Shown here: piece by piece, positions 35,340 through 48,895 of the stretch
Layout of the letters: the number at the start of each line of letters is the position of its first letter
Position numbering within the stretch: the first letter of the stretch is position 1
Assembly: GCF_051401765.1 (NCBI RefSeq)
Contig: NW_027480594.1
Location: 744,001-808,000, forward strand
Reading direction: 5' to 3'
Length of the DNA: 64,000 bases
Source of the DNA: Calliopsis andreniformis
Taxonomy: Eukaryota; Arthropoda; Insecta; Hymenoptera; Andrenidae
Notes under the pieces: model-generated
What the model was told of the DNA's origin: nothing
Database searches by the model: none
The model's input: only the letters and a program-made list of their open reading frames with translations
Made by a program: the position numbers and the translations under genes

Positions 35340-37080
35340 GATTGACGATTGAGGATTGAGGATTGAGGTTTGAGGATTGACGATGAGGGCTGAGGGTTGA
35401 GGATTGAGGTTTGAGGTCTGAGGACTGAGGATTGAGGATTGAGAATTGAGGATTGAGGATTGAGGATTGGAGATTGAGGATTGGGTATTGAGGATTGAAG
35501 AATGAGGATTGAGGATAGAGGATTGAGGATTGGGGACTGAGGATTAAGGATTGAGGATTGAGGATTGAGGATTGAAGATTCAGTATTGAGGATTGAAGAT
35601 TGAGAGTTGAGGATTGAGGATTGAACATTGAGGACTGAGTGTTGATGGTTGAGTGATGAGAATTGATGTTTGTGGATAGAGATTTGAAGATTGCAGACTG
35701 AGTATTGAGTATTGAAAACTGTGAATTGAGGATATTCTATAGAGGATTGAGTATTGACAACTGATTGTTGAGGTCTGAGGGCTGAAGATTGAGGATGCAG
35801 GATTGAGGATTCAGGATTGAGGATTGAAGATTGAGGACTGAGGATTCAGGACTGAAGATTGAGGATTGGGTATTGAGGATTGAAGAATGAGGATTGAGGA
35901 TTGAGGATTCAGGATTGAGGATTGAGGATTGAGGATTGAGGATTGAGGATTGAGGCTTGAGGATTGAGGATTGAGGATTGAGGATTGAGGATTGAGGATT
36001 GAGGATTGAGGATTGAGGACTGAAGATTGAATATTGATGATTGAAGATTGAGGATTGAGGATTGAGGGTTGTGGATTGGGGACCAGGACTGAGGGTTGAA
36101 TATTGACGTTTGAGGACTGAGGATTGAGGATTGAGGATTGAGGATTGAGGGTAGAGGATTGAGGATTGAAGATTGAGGATTGGGTATTGAGGATTGAAGA
36201 ATGAGGATTGAGGATTGAGGGTTGAGGCCTGAGGATTGAGAATTGAGAACTGAGGATGAGGACTGAGGGCTGAGGGTTGAGGTTTGAGGAATGAGGATTG
36301 GGGGTTGAGGATTGAGGATTGAGGATTGAGGATTGAGGATTGAGTACCGAAGATTGAGTATTGATGACTGAGGATTGAGGATTGAGGATTGAGGATTGAA
36401 GATTGAGTATTGAGGATTGAAGATTGAGGATTGCGTATTGAGGATCGAGGATTCAGAGTGAGGGCTGAGGGTTGAGGATTGAGGTTTGAGGATTGAGGAC
36501 TGAGCATTGAGGATTGATGACTGAGTATTGAGGATTGAAGGTTGAGGATTGAGGATTGAGGATTGAGGATTGAGGATTGAGGATTGAGAATTGAAGATTG
36601 AGGATTGGGGACTGAGTGTTGAGGGTTGAGTGATGAGGATTGATGTTTGTGGATAGAGATTTGAAGACTGCAGATTGAGTATTGAGTATTGAAACCTGTG
36701 AATTGAGGATATTCTATTGAGGATTGAGGATTGACAACTGATTGTTTAGGACTGAGGGCTGAAGATTGAGGATTCAGGGTTGAGGATTCAGAATGGAGGT
36801 TTGAGGACTGAGGATTGAGGATTGAGGATTGAGGATTGAGGATTGAGGATTGAGGATTGAGGATTGAGGATTGAGGACTGAGGATTGAGGATTGAGTATT
36901 GAGCATTGAGGGTTGAAGATTGAGGACTGTTGATTGAGGATTGAAGATTGAGGATTAAGGATTGAGGATTGAGGATTGAGGCTTGAGGAATGAGGATTGA
37001 GGATTGAGGATTGAGGATTGAGGACGAGGACTGACGGTTGAGGATTGTGGCTTGAGGATTGAGGATTGAGAATTGAGGAT
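35340..37080 (-). repeat. Right-half segment shared with 49674-51414
   Basis: The offset is 14334 bp. Shared private marks are TTGGAGATTGAGG, GAGGATGCAGGATTGAGG, GATTCAGAGTGAGGGCTG (near 36449 and 50783; most other copies have CAGAATG) and GAAGACTGCAG. Near 37080 the later copy lacks about 27 bp, and the offset becomes 14307. A visible difference is GGATTGCGTATTG near 36429 against GGATTGAGTATTG near 50763. Confidence 0.8.
35620..35745 (-). repeat. Conserved AGAATATCC module, right-half exemplar
   Basis: In this polarity the core reads GAGGATATTCTAT. I find it near 34696, 35728, 36705, 38078, 39110, 40033, 41198, 42371 (GAGGAGATTC variant), 43201, 44226, 45669, 46534, 47119, 48298, 49079, 50062, 51039, 52385, 54252, 55284, 56207, 58597, 59629, 60552, 62107, 62722 and 63747. 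Two subtypes exist. Type 1 has GAAACCTGTGAATTG (or ACTTGTG) and CTATTGAGG. Type 2 has GAAAACTGTGAATTG and CTATAGAGG or CTATAGGGG, followed by GAGTATTGACAACTG. They are interleaved, as expected of subunits within a larger unit. Confidence 0.9.
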
Positions 37081-39317
37081 GAGGACTGAGGTTTGAGGAT
37101 GAGGGCTGAGTGTTGAGGATTGGGTATTGAGGATTGAAGAATGAGGATTGAGGATTGAGGATTGAGGATTGAGGATTGAGGATTGAGGATTGAGGATTGA
37201 AGATTGATTATTGAGGATTGAAGATTGTGGTTTGAGGACAGAGGATTGAGGCTCGAGGATTGAGGATTGAGGATTGAGAATTGAGGATTGAGGATAGAGG
37301 ATTTAAGATTGAGGATTGGGTATTGAGAATTGAACATTGAGGATTGAGGATTGAGGATTGAGGATTGAGGACTGAAGATTGAATATTGATTATTGAAGAT
37401 TGAGGATTGAGGATTGAGGGTTGTGGATTGGGGACCAGGACTGAGGGTTGAATATTGACGTTTGAGGACTGAGGATTGAGGATTGAGGATTGAGGATTGA
37501 GGATTGAGGATTGAGGATTGAAGATTGAGGATTGGGTATTGAGGATTGAAGAATGAGTATTGAGGATTGAGGATTGGGGCCTGAGGATTGAGAATTGAGA
37601 ACTGAGGATGAGGACTGAGGGCTGAGGGTTGAGGTTTGAGGAATGAGGATTGGGGGTTGAGGATTGAGGATTGAGGATTGAGGATTGAGGATTGAGTACT
37701 GAAGATTGAGTATTGATGACTGAGGATTGAGGATTGAGGATTGTGTATTGAGGATTGAGGATTGAGGATTGAAGATTGAGTATTGAGGATTGAAGATTGA
37801 GGATTGAGTATTGAGGATCGAGGATTCAGAATGAGGGCTGCGCGTTGAGGATTGAGGTTTGAGGATTGAGGACTGAGGATTGAGGATTGATGACTGAGTA
37901 TTGAGGATTGAAGATTGAGGATTGAGGATTGAGGATTGAGGATTGAGGATTGAGGATTGAGAATTGAAGATTGAGGATTGGGGACTGAGTGTTGAGGGTT
38001 GAGTGATGAGGATTGATGTTTGTGGATAGAGATTTGAAGATTGCAGATTGAGTATTGAGTATTGAAACCTGTGAATTGAGGATATTCTATTGAGGATTGA
38101 AGATTGACAACTGATTGTTGAGGACTGAGGGCTGAAGATTGAGGATTCAGGGTTGAGGATTCAGAATTGAGGATTGAAGATTGAGGATTAAGGATTGAGG
38201 ATTGAGGATTGAGGTTTGAGGAATGAGGATTGAGGATTGAGGATTGAGGATTGAGGACGAGGACTGACGGTTGAGGATTGTGGCTTGAGGATTGAGGATT
38301 GAGAATTGAGGATCAGGACTGAGGTTTGAGGATGAGGGCTGAGTGTTGAGGATTGAGGTTTGAGGACTGAGGACTGAGGATTGAGGATTGAGAATTGAGG
38401 ATTGAGGATTGAGGATTGAAGATTGAGGATTGGGTATTGAGGATTGAAGAATGAGGATTGAGGATTGAGGATTGAGGTTTGAGGTACGAGGATTGAGGAT
38501 TGAGGACTGAGGACTGAGGATTGACGATTGAGTATTGAGCACTGAGGATTGACCATTGAGTATTGAAGATTGAGGGTTGATGACTGAGGATTGAGGATTG
38601 AGGTATGATGATTGCGGATTGAGTATTGAAAATTGTGTGTTGAGGATTGAATATTGAGGATTGAGGATTGAGGGTAGAGGATTGAAGATTGAGTATTGAG
38701 GATTGAAGATTGAGGATTGAGGATTGACGATTGAGGATTGAGGATTGAGGTTTGAGGATTGACGATGAGGGCTGAGGGTTGAGGATTGAGGTTTGATGTC
38801 TGAGGACTGAGGATTGAGGATTGAGAATTGAGGATTGAGGATTGAGAATTGGAGATTGAGGATTGGGTATTGAGGATTGAAGAATGAGGATTGAGGATAG
38901 AGGATTGAGGATTGGGGACTGAGGATTAAGGATTGAGGATTGAGGATTGAGGATTGAAGATTCAGTATTGAGGATTGAAGATTGAGAGTTGAGGATTGAG
39001 GATTGAACATTGAGGACTGAGTGTTGATGGTTGAGAGATGAGAATTGATGTTTGTGGATAGAGATTTGAAGATTGCAGACTGAGTATTGAGTATTGAAAA
39101 CTGTGAATTGAGGATATTCTATAGAGGATTGAGTATTGACAACTGATTGTTGAGGTCTGAGGGCTGAAGATTGAGGATGCAGGATTGAGGATTCAGGATT
39201 GAGGATTGAAGATTGAGGACTGAGGATTCAGGACTGAAGATTGAGGATTGGGTATTGAGGATTGAAGAATGAGGATTGAGGATTGAGGATTCAGGATTGA
39301 GGATTGAGGATTGAGGG
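36882..39317 (-). repeat. Right-half segment, 3382-bp recurrence, copy 2
   Basis: This is the second copy of 33500-35935. From about 37130 onward it is also the template-like relative of 53304 and 57649 onward (offsets 16174 and 20519), so this sequence is represented at least four times in the right half. Confidence 0.8.
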
Positions 39318-42300
39318 TTGAGGATTGAGGATTGAGAATTGAGGATTGATGATTGAGTATTGAGGATTGAAGGTCGAGGATTGAGTACTGAGGATTGAGT
39401 ATAGAGAATTGAGGATTGAGGATTGAGGATTGAAGATTGAGATTTGGGTATTAAGGATTGGAGAATGAGGATAGAGGATTGAGGATTCAGGATTGAGGAT
39501 TGAAGATTGAGGATTGAGGATTCAGGACTGAAGATTGAGGATTGGGTATTGGGGATTGAAGAATGAGGACTGAGGGCTGAGGTTTGAGGTTTGAGGAATG
39601 AGGATTGGGGGTTGAGGATTGAGGATTGAGGATTGAGGATAGAGGATTGAGTACTGAAGATTGAGTATTGATGACTGAGGATTGAGGATTGAGGATTGTG
39701 GATTGAGGATTGAGGATTGAGGATTGAAGATTGAGTATTGAGGATTGAAGATTGAGGATTGAGTATTGAGGATCGAGGATTCAGAATGAGGGCTGAGGGT
39801 TGAGGATTGAGGTTTGAGGATTGAGGACTGAGGATTGAGGATTGATGACTGAGTATTGAGGATTGAAGGTTGAGGATTGAGGATTGAGGATTGAGATTTG
39901 AGGATTGAGGATTGAGAAGTGAAGATTGAGGATTAGGGACTGAGTGTTGAGGGTTGAGTGATGAGGATTGATGTTTGTGGATAGAGATTTGAAGATTGCA
40001 GATTGAGTATTGAGTATTGAAACTTGTGAATTGAGGATATTCTATTGAGGATTGAGGATTGACAACTGACTGTTGAGGACTGAGGGCTGAAGATTGAGGA
40101 TTCAGGGTTGAGGATTCAGAATTGAGGTTTGAGGACTGAGGATTGAGGGTTGAGGATTGAGGATTGAGGATTGAGGATTGAGGATTGAGAATTGAGGACT
40201 GAGGATTGAGGATTGAGTATTGAGCATTGAGGATTGAAGATTGAGGACTGTTGATTGAGGATTGATGATTGAGGATTAAGGATTGAGGATTGAGGATTGA
40301 GGTTTGAGGAATGAGGATTGAGGATTGAGGATTGAGGATTGAGGACGAGGGCTGACGGTTGAGGATTGTGGCTTGAGGATTGAGGATTGAGAATTGAGGA
40401 TGAGGACTGAGGTTTGAGGATGAGGGCTGAGTGTTGAGAATTGAGGTTTGAGGACTGAGGACTGAGGATTGAGGATTGAGAATTGAGGATTGAGGATTGA
40501 GGATTGAAGATTGAGGATTGGGTATTGAGGATTGAAGAATGAGGATTGAGGATTGAGGATTGAGGTTTGAGGTACGAGGATTGAGGATTGAGGATTGAGG
40601 ACTGAGGATTGACGATTGAGTATTGAGGACTGAGGATTGACCATTGAGTATTGAAGATTGAGGATTGATGACTGGGGATTGAGGATTGAGGTATGATGAT
40701 TGCGGATTGAGTATTGAAAATTGTGTGTTAAGGATTGAATATTGAGGATTGAGGATTGAGGATAGAGGATTGAAGGTTGAGTATCGAGGATTGAAGATTG
40801 AGGATTGAGGATTGACGATTGAGGATTGAGGATTGAGGTTTGAGGATTGACGATGAGGGCTGAGGGTTGAGGATTGAGGTTTGAGGTCTGAGGACTGAGG
40901 ATTGAGGATTGAGAATTGAGCATTGAGGATTGAGGATTGAAGATTGAGGATTGGGTATTGAGGATTGAAGAATGAGGATTGAGGATTGAGGATTGAGGAT
41001 TGGGGACTGAGGATTGAGGATTGAGGATTGAGGATTTAGGATTGAAGATTCAGTATTGAGGATTGAAGATTGAGAGTTGAGGATTGAGGATTGAACATTG
41101 AGGACTGAGTGTTAATGGTTGAGTGATGAGAATTGATGTTTGTGGATAGTGGTTTGAAGATTGCAGATTGAGTATTGAGTATTGAAAACTGTGAATTGAG
41201 GATATTCTATAGGGGATTGAGTATTGACAACTGATTGTTGAGGTCTGAGGGCTGAAGTTTGAGGATTCAGGATTGAGGATTCAGAATTGAAGTTTGAGGA
41301 CTGAGGATTGAGGATTGAAGATTGAGTATTGAGGATTGAAGATTGAGGATTGAGGTTGAGGATTGAGGATAGAGGATGAGGGCTGAGGGTTGAGGATTGA
41401 GGTTTGAGGACTGAGGTCTGAGGATTGAGTATAGAGAATTGAGGATTGAGGATTGAGGATTGAAGATTGAGATTTGGGTATTAAGGATTGAAGAATGAGG
41501 ATTGAGGATTGAGGATTCAGGATTGAGAATTGAAGATTGAGGATTGAGGATTCAGGACTGAAGATTGAGGATTGGGTATTGGGGATTGAAGAATGAGGAC
41601 TGAGGGCTGAGGGTTGAGGTTTGAGGAATGAGGATTGGGGGTTGAGGATTGAGGATTGAGGATTGAGGATTGAGGATTGAGTACTGAAGATTGAGTATTG
41701 ATGACTGAGGATTGAGGATTGTGGATTGAGGATTGAGGATTGAGGATTGAGGATTGAGGATTGAGGATTGAGGACTGAGGATTGACGATTGAGTATTGAG
41801 GACTGAGGATTGACCATTGAGTATTGAAGATTGAGGATTGATGACTGGGGATTGAGGACTGAGGTATGATGATTGCGGATTGAGTATTGAAAATTGTGTG
41901 TTGAGGATTGAATATTGAGGATTGAGGATTGAGGGTAGAGGATTGAAGATTGAGTATCGAGGATTGAAGATTGAGGATTGAGGATTGACGATTGAGGATT
42001 GAGGATTGAGGTTTGAGGATTGACGATGAGGGCTGAGGGTTGAGGATTGAGGTTTGAGGTCTGAGGACTGAGGATTGAGGATTGAGAATTGAGGATTGAG
42101 GATTGAGGATTGAAGATTGAGGATTGGGTATTGAGGATTGAAGAATGAGGATTGAGGATTGAGGATTGAGGATTGGGGACTGAGGATTGAGGATTGAGGA
42201 TTGAGGATTTAGGATTGAAGATTCAATATTGAGGATTGAAGATTGAGAGTTGAGGATTGAGGATTGAACATTGAGGACTGAGTGTTAATGGTTGAGTGAT

Positions 42301-44480
42301 GAGAATTGATGTTTGTGGATAGTCGTTTGAAGATTGCAGATTGAGTATTGAGTATTGAAAACTGTGAATTGAGGAGATTCTATAGGGGATTGAGTATTGA
42401 CAACTGATTGTTGAGGTCTGAGGGCTGAAGATTGAGGATTCAGGATTGAGGGTTCAGAATTGAAGTTTGAGGACTGAGTATTGAGGATTGAAGATTGAGT
42501 ATTGAGGATTGAAGATTGAGGATTGAGGTTGAGGATTGAGGATAGAGGATGAGGGCTGAGGGTTGAGGATTGAGGTTTGAGGACTGAGGTCTGAGGATTG
42601 AGTATAGAGAATTGAGGATTGAGGATTGAGGATTGAAGATTGAGATTTGGGTATTAAGGATGGAAGAATGAGGATTGAGGATTGAGGATTCAGGATTGAG
42701 GATTGAAGATTGAGGATTGAGGATTCAGGACTGAAGATTGAGGATTGGGTACTGGGGATTGAAGAATGAGGACTGAGGGCTGAGGGTTGAGGTTTGAGGA
42801 ATGAGGATTGGGGGTTGAGGATTGAGGATTGAGGATTGAGGTTTGAGGATTGACGATGAGGGCTGAGGGTTGAGGATTGAAGTTTGAGGTCTGAGGACTG
42901 AGGATTGAGGATTGAGAATTGAGGATTGAGGATTGAGGATTGAAGATTGAGGATTGGGTATTGAGGATTGAAGAATGAGGATTGAGGATTGAGGATTGAG
43001 GATTGGGGACTGAGTATTGAGGATTGAGGATTGAGGATTGAGGATTGAAGATTCAGTATTGAGGATTGAAGATTGAGAGTTGAGGATTGAGGATTGAACA
43101 TTGAGAACTGAGTGTTAATGGTTGAGTGATGAGAATTGATGTTTGTGGATAGTGGTTTGAAGATTGCAGATTGAGTATTGAGTATTGAAAACTGTGAATT
43201 GAGGATATTCTATAGAGGATTGAGTATTGACAACTGATTGTTGAGGTCTGAGGGCTGAAGATTGAGGATTCAGGATTCAGGATTCAGAATTGAAGTTTGA
43301 GGACTGAGGATTGAGGATTGAAGATTGAGTATTGAGGATTGAAGGTTGAGGATTGAGGTTGAGGATTGAGGATAGAGGATGAGGGCTGAGGGTTGAGGAT
43401 TGAGGTTTGAGGACTGAGGTCTGAGGATTGAGTATAGAGAATTGAGGATTGAGGATTGAGGATTGAAGATTGAGATTTGGGTACTAAGGATTGAAGAATG
43501 AGGATAGAGAATTGTGGATTCAGGATTGAGGATTGAAGATTGAGGATTGAGGATTCAGGACTGAAGATTGAGGATTGGGTATTGGGGATTGAAGAATGAG
43601 GATTGAGGATTGAGGATTGAGGATTGAGGATTGAGGCTTGAGGATTGAGGATTGAGGATTGAGGATTGAGGATTGAGGATTGAGGATTTAAGACTGAGGA
43701 TTGGGTATTGAGGATTGAAGAATGAGGATTGAGGATTGAGGGTTGAGGCCTGACGATTGAGAATTGAGAACTGAGGATGAGGACTGAGGGCTGAGGGTTG
43801 AGGTTTGAGGAATGAGGATTGGGGGTTGAGGATTGAGGATTGAGGATTGAGGATTGAGGATTGAGTACTGAAGATTGAGTATTGATGACTGAGGATTGAG
43901 GATTGAGGATTGAGGATTGAAGATTGAGTATTGAGGATTGAAGATTGAGGATTGAGTATTGAGGATCGAGGATTCAGAATGAGGGCTGAGGGTTGAGGAT
44001 TGAGGTTTGAGGATTGAGGACTGAGCATTGAGGATTGATGACTGAGTATTGAGGATTGAAGATTGAGGGTTGAGGATTGAGGATTGAGGATTGAGGATTG
44101 AGGATTGAGAATTGAAGATTGAGGATTGGGGACTGAGTGTTGAGGGTTGAGTGATGAGGATTGATGTTTGTGGATAGAGATATGAAGATTGCAGATTGAG
44201 TATTGAGTATTGAAACCTGTGAATTGAGGATATTCTATTGAGGATTGAGGATTGACAACTGATTGTTGAGGACTGAGGGCTGAAGATTGAGGATTCAGGG
44301 TTGAGGATTCAGAATGGAGGTTTGAGGACTGAGGATTGAGGATTGAGGATTGAGGATTGAGGGTTGAGGATTGAGGATTGAGGATTGAGGACTGAGGATT
44401 GAGGATTGAGTATTGAGCATTGAGGATTGAAGATTGAGGACTGTTGATTGAGGATTGAAGATTGAGGATTAAAGATTGAG
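39318..44480 (-). repeat. Right-half array, source-like order for later copies
   Basis: From 39318 to 40573 it matches 55492-56747 (offset 16174). The part 40574-41356 has no counterpart in those copies. From 41357 it matches 56748 onward and 61093 onward. It contains the 42511-42725 stretch missing from the later copy at 62246, and three consecutive type-2 modules near 41198, 42371 and 43201. It ends with GGATTAAAGATTG, also the last bases of the window. Confidence 0.8.
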
Positions 44481-47400
44481 GATTGAGGATTGAGGTTTGA
44501 GGAATGAGGATTGAGGATTGAGGATTGAGGATTCAGGACGAGGACTGACGGTTGAGGATTGTGGCTTGAGGATTGAGGATTGAGAATTGAGGATGAGGAC
44601 TGAGGTTTGAGGATGAGGGCTGAGTGTTGAGGATTGGGTATTGAGGATTGAAGAATGAGGATTGAGGATTGAGGATTGACGATTGAGGATTGAGGATTGA
44701 GGATTGAGGATTGAAGATTGATTATTGAGGATTGAAGATTGTGGTTTGAGGACAGAGGATTGAGACTTGAGGATTGAGGATTGAGGATTGAGGATTGAGG
44801 ATTGAGGATAGAGGATTTAAGATTGAGGATTGGGTATTGAGAATTGAACATTGAGGATTGAGGATTGAGGATTGAGGATTGAGGACTGAAGATTGTATAT
44901 TGATGATTGAAGATTGAGGATTGATGATTGAGGGTTGTGGATTGGGGACCAGGACTGAGGGTTGAATATTGACGTTTGAGGACTGAGGATTGAGGATTGA
45001 GGATTGAGGATTGAGGATTGAGGATTGAGGATTGAAGATTGAGGATTGGGTATTGAGGATTGAAGAATGAGGATTGAGGATTCAGGATTGAGGCCTGAGG
45101 ATTGAGAATTGAGAACTGAGGATGAGGACTGAGGGCTGAGGGTTGAGGTTTGAGGAATGAGGATTGGGGGTTGAGGATTGAGGATTGAGGATTGAGGATT
45201 GAGGATTGAGTACTGAAGATTGAGTATTGATGACTGAGGATTGAGGACTGAGGATTGTGGATTGAGGATTGAGGATTGAGGATTGACGATTGAGGATTGA
45301 GGATTGAGGTTTGAGGATTGACGATGAGGGCTGAGGGTTGAGGATTGAGGTTTGAGGTCTGAGGACTGAGGATTGAGGATTGAGAATTGAGGATTGAGGA
45401 TTGAGGATTGAAGATTGAGGATTGGGTATTGAGGATTGAAGAATGAGGATTGAGGATTGAGGATTGAGGATTGGGGACTGAGGATTGAGGATTGAGGATT
45501 GAGGATTGAGGATTGAAGATTCAGTATTGAGGATTGAAGATTGAGAGTTGAGGATTGAGGATTGAACATTGAGGACTGAGTGTTAATGGTTGAGTGATGA
45601 GAATTGATGTTTGTGGATAGTGGTTTGAAGATTGCAGATTGAATATTGAGTATTGAAAACTGTGAATTGAGGATATTCTATAGAGGATTGAGTATTGACA
45701 ACTGATTGTTGAGGTCTGAGGGCTGAAGATTGAGGATTCAGGATTGAGGATTCAGAATTGAAGTTTGAGGACTGATGATTGAGGATTGAAGATTGAGTAT
45801 TGAGGATTGAAGATTGATGTTTGAGGTTGAGGATTGAGGATAGAGGATGAGGGCTGAGGGTTGAGGATTGAGGTTTGAGGTCTGAGGTCTGAGGATTGAG
45901 TATAGAGAATTGAGGATTGAGGATTGAGGATTGAAGATTGAGATTTGGGAATTAAGGATTGAAGAATGAGGATTGAGGATTGAGGATTCAGGATTGAGGA
46001 TTGAAGATTGAGGAATGAGGATTCAGGACTGAAGATTGAGGATTGGGTATTGGGGATTGAAGAATGAGGACTGAGGGCTGAGGGTTGAGGTTTGAGGAAT
46101 GAGGATTGGGGGTTGAGGATTGAGGATTGAGGATTGAGGATTGAGGATTGAGTACTGAAGATTGAGTATTGATGGCTGAGGATTGAGGATTGAGGATTGG
46201 GGATTGAGGATTGAGGATTGAGGATTGAAGATTGAGTATTGAGGATTGAAGATTGAGGATTGAGTATTGAGGATCGAGGATTCAGAATGAGGGCTGAGGG
46301 TTGAGGATTGAGGTTTGAGGATTGAGGACTGAGGATTGAGGGTTGATGACTGAGTATTGAGGATTGAAGATTGAGGATTGAGGATTGAGGATTGAGGATT
46401 GAGGATTGAGGATTGAGAATTGAAGATTGACTATTGGGGACTGAGTGTTGAGGGTTGAGTGATGAGGATTGATGTTTGTGGATAGAGATTTGAAGATTGC
46501 AGATTGGGTATTGAGTATTGAAACCTGTGAATTGAGGATATTCTATTGAGGATTGAGGATTGACAACAGATTGTTGAGGACTGAGGGCTGAAAGTTGAGG
46601 ATTCAGGGTTGAGGATTCAGAATTGAGGTTTGAGGACTGAGGATTGAGGATTGAGGATTGAGGATTGAGGATTGAGGATTGAGGATTGAGGATTGAGGAC
46701 TGAGGATTGAGGATTGAGTATTGAGCATTGAGGATTGAAGATTGAGGACTGTTGATTGAGGATTGAAGATTGAGGATTAAGGATTGAGGATTGAGGATTG
46801 AGGTTTGAGGAATGAGGATTGAGGATTGAGGATTGAGGATTGAGGACGAGGACTGACGGTTGAGGATTGTGGCTTGAGGATTGAGGATTGAGAACTGAGG
46901 ATGAGGACTGAGGTTTGAGGATGAGGGCTGAGTGTTGAGGATCGAGGATTGAGGATTGAGGATTGAAGATTCAGTATTGAGGATTGAAGATTGAGAGCTG
47001 AGGATTGAGGATTGAACATTGAGGACTGAGTGTTAATGGTTGAGTGATGAGAATTGATGTTTGTGGATAGTGGTTTGAAGATTGCAGATTGAGTATTGAG
47101 TATTGAAAACTGTAAATTGAGGATATTCTATAGAGGATTGAGTATTGACAACTGATTGTTGAGGTCTGAGGGCTGAAGATTGAGGATTCAGGATTGAGGA
47201 TTCAGAATTAAAGTTTGAGGACTGAGGATTGAGGATTGAAGATTGAGTATTGAGGATTGAAGATTGAGGATTGAGGTTGAGGATTGAGGATAGAGGATGA
47301 GGGCTGGGGGTTGAGGATTGAGGTTTGAGGACTGGGGTCTGATGATTGAGTATAGAGAATAGAGGATTGAGGATTGAGGATTGAAGATTGAGATTTGGGT

Positions 47401-48110
47401 ATTAAGGATTGAAGAATGAGGATTGAGGATTGAGGATTCAGGATTGAGGATTGAAGATTGAGGATTGAGGATTCAGGACTGAAGATTGATGATTGGGTAT
47501 TGGGGATTGATGAATGAGGATTGAGGATTGAGGATTGAGGATTGAGGATTGAGGCTTGAGGATTGAGGATTGAGGATTGAGGATTGAGGATTGAGGATTG
47601 AGGATTTAAGATTGAGGATTGGGTATTGAGAATTGAACGTTGAGGATTGAGGATTGAGGATTGAGGATTGAGGACTGAAGATTGAATATTGATGATTGAA
47701 GATTGAGGATTGAGGATTGAGGGTTGTGGATTGGGGACCAGGACTGAGGGTTGAATATTGACGTTTGAGGACTGAGGATTGAGGATTGAGGATTGAGGAT
47801 TGAGGATTGAGGATTGAAGATTGAGGATTGGGTATTGAGGATTGAAGAATGAGGATTGAGGATTGAGGGCTGAGGTCTGAGGAATGAGGATTGGGGGTTG
47901 AGGATTGAGGATTGAGGATTGAGGATTGAGGATTGTGTACTGAAGATTGAGTATTGATGACTGAGGATTGAGGATTGAGGATTGAGGATTGAAGATTGAG
48001 TATTGAGGATTGAAGATTGAGGATTGAGTATTGAGGATCGAGGATTCAGAATGAGGGCTGAGGGTTGAGGATTGAGGTTTGAGGATTGAGGACTGAGCAT
48101 TGAGGATTGA
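44481..48110 (-). repeat. Right-half array, intermediate section
   Basis: The module order is 45669 (type 2), 46534 (type 1), 47119 (type 2). The spacing of 585 bp between 46534 and 47119 is shorter than usual, and the unit before 47019 goes from GTGTTGAGGATCGAGG directly into TTCAGTATTGAGG, so an internal stretch of the unit is missing there. TTTAAGATTG arm modules lie near 44816 and 47612. No gene is seen. Confidence 0.75.
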
Positions 48111-48114
48111 TGAC

Positions 48115-48895
48115 TGAGTATTGAGGATTGAAGGTTGAGGATTCAGGATTGAGGATTGAGGATTGAGGATTGAGGATTGAGAATTGAAGATTGAGGATTG
48201 GGGACTGAGTGTTGAGGGTTGAGTGATGAGGATTGATGTTTGTGGATAGAGATTTGAAAATTGCAGATTGAGTATTGAGTATTGAAACCTGTGAATTGAG
48301 GATATTCTATTGAGGATTGAGGATTGACAACTGATTGTTTAGGACTGAGGGCTGAAGATTGAGGATTCAGGGTTGAGGATTCAGAATGGAGGTTTGAGGA
48401 CTGAGGATTGAGGATTGAGGATTGAGGATTGAGGATTGAGGATTGAGGATTGAGGATTGAGGACTGAGGATTGAGGATTGAGTATTGAGCATTGAGGATT
48501 GAAGATTGAGGACTGTTGATTGAGGATTGAAGATTGAGGATTAAGGATTGAGGATTGAGGATTGAGGCTTGAGGAATGAGGATTGAGGATTGAGGATTGA
48601 GGATTGAGGACGAGGACTGACGGTTGAGGATTGTGGCTTGAGGATTGAGGATTGAGAATTGTGGATGAGGACTGAGGTTTGAGGATGAGGGCTGAGTGTT
48701 GAGGATTGGGTATTGAGGATTGAAGAATGAGGATTGAGGATTGAGGATTGAGGATTGAGGATTGAGGATTGAGGATTGAGGATTGAAGATTGATTATTGA
48801 GGATTGAAGATTGTGGTTTGAGGACAGAGGATTGAGGCTCGAGGATTGAGGATTGAGGATTGAGGATTGAGGATTGAGGATTGAGGATTGACGAT
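48115..48895 (-). repeat. 781-bp tandem duplicate, copy 1
   Basis: Identical landmarks recur 781 bp downstream: GATTTGAAAATTGCAG (48251 and 49032), GAGGATATTC (48298 and 49079), GATTGTTTAGG (about 48331 and 49112), GGATTCAGAATGGAGG and GAGGCTCGAGG. The private AAAATTGCAG form in both shows they are sisters. The second copy has one extra ATTGAGG near 49260 and the first has a private CAGGATTGAGG near 48143. Confidence 0.85.

Larger units (their letters stand above)
33500..35935 (-). repeat. Right-half segment, 3382-bp recurrence, copy 1
   Basis: Landmarks recur 3382 bp downstream: GCATTGAGG before GGACTGTTGATTGAGG (33521 and 36903), the TTTAAGATTG arm module (33920 and 37302) and GAGGATGCAGG (about 35802 and 39184). 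Copies separate near 35935, where a run of plain ATTGAGG here meets GGGTTGAGG in copy 2. Small differences exist, for example GAGGGCAGAG near 33720 against GAGGGCTGAG. Confidence 0.8.

Noticed and set aside
10214..36903. Similarity of the 3383-bp (left) and 3382-bp (right) recurrence distances as a common unit length
   Set aside because: The sequences involved are unrelated modules and the left pair is a single dispersed segment; I take the near-equality as coincidence.
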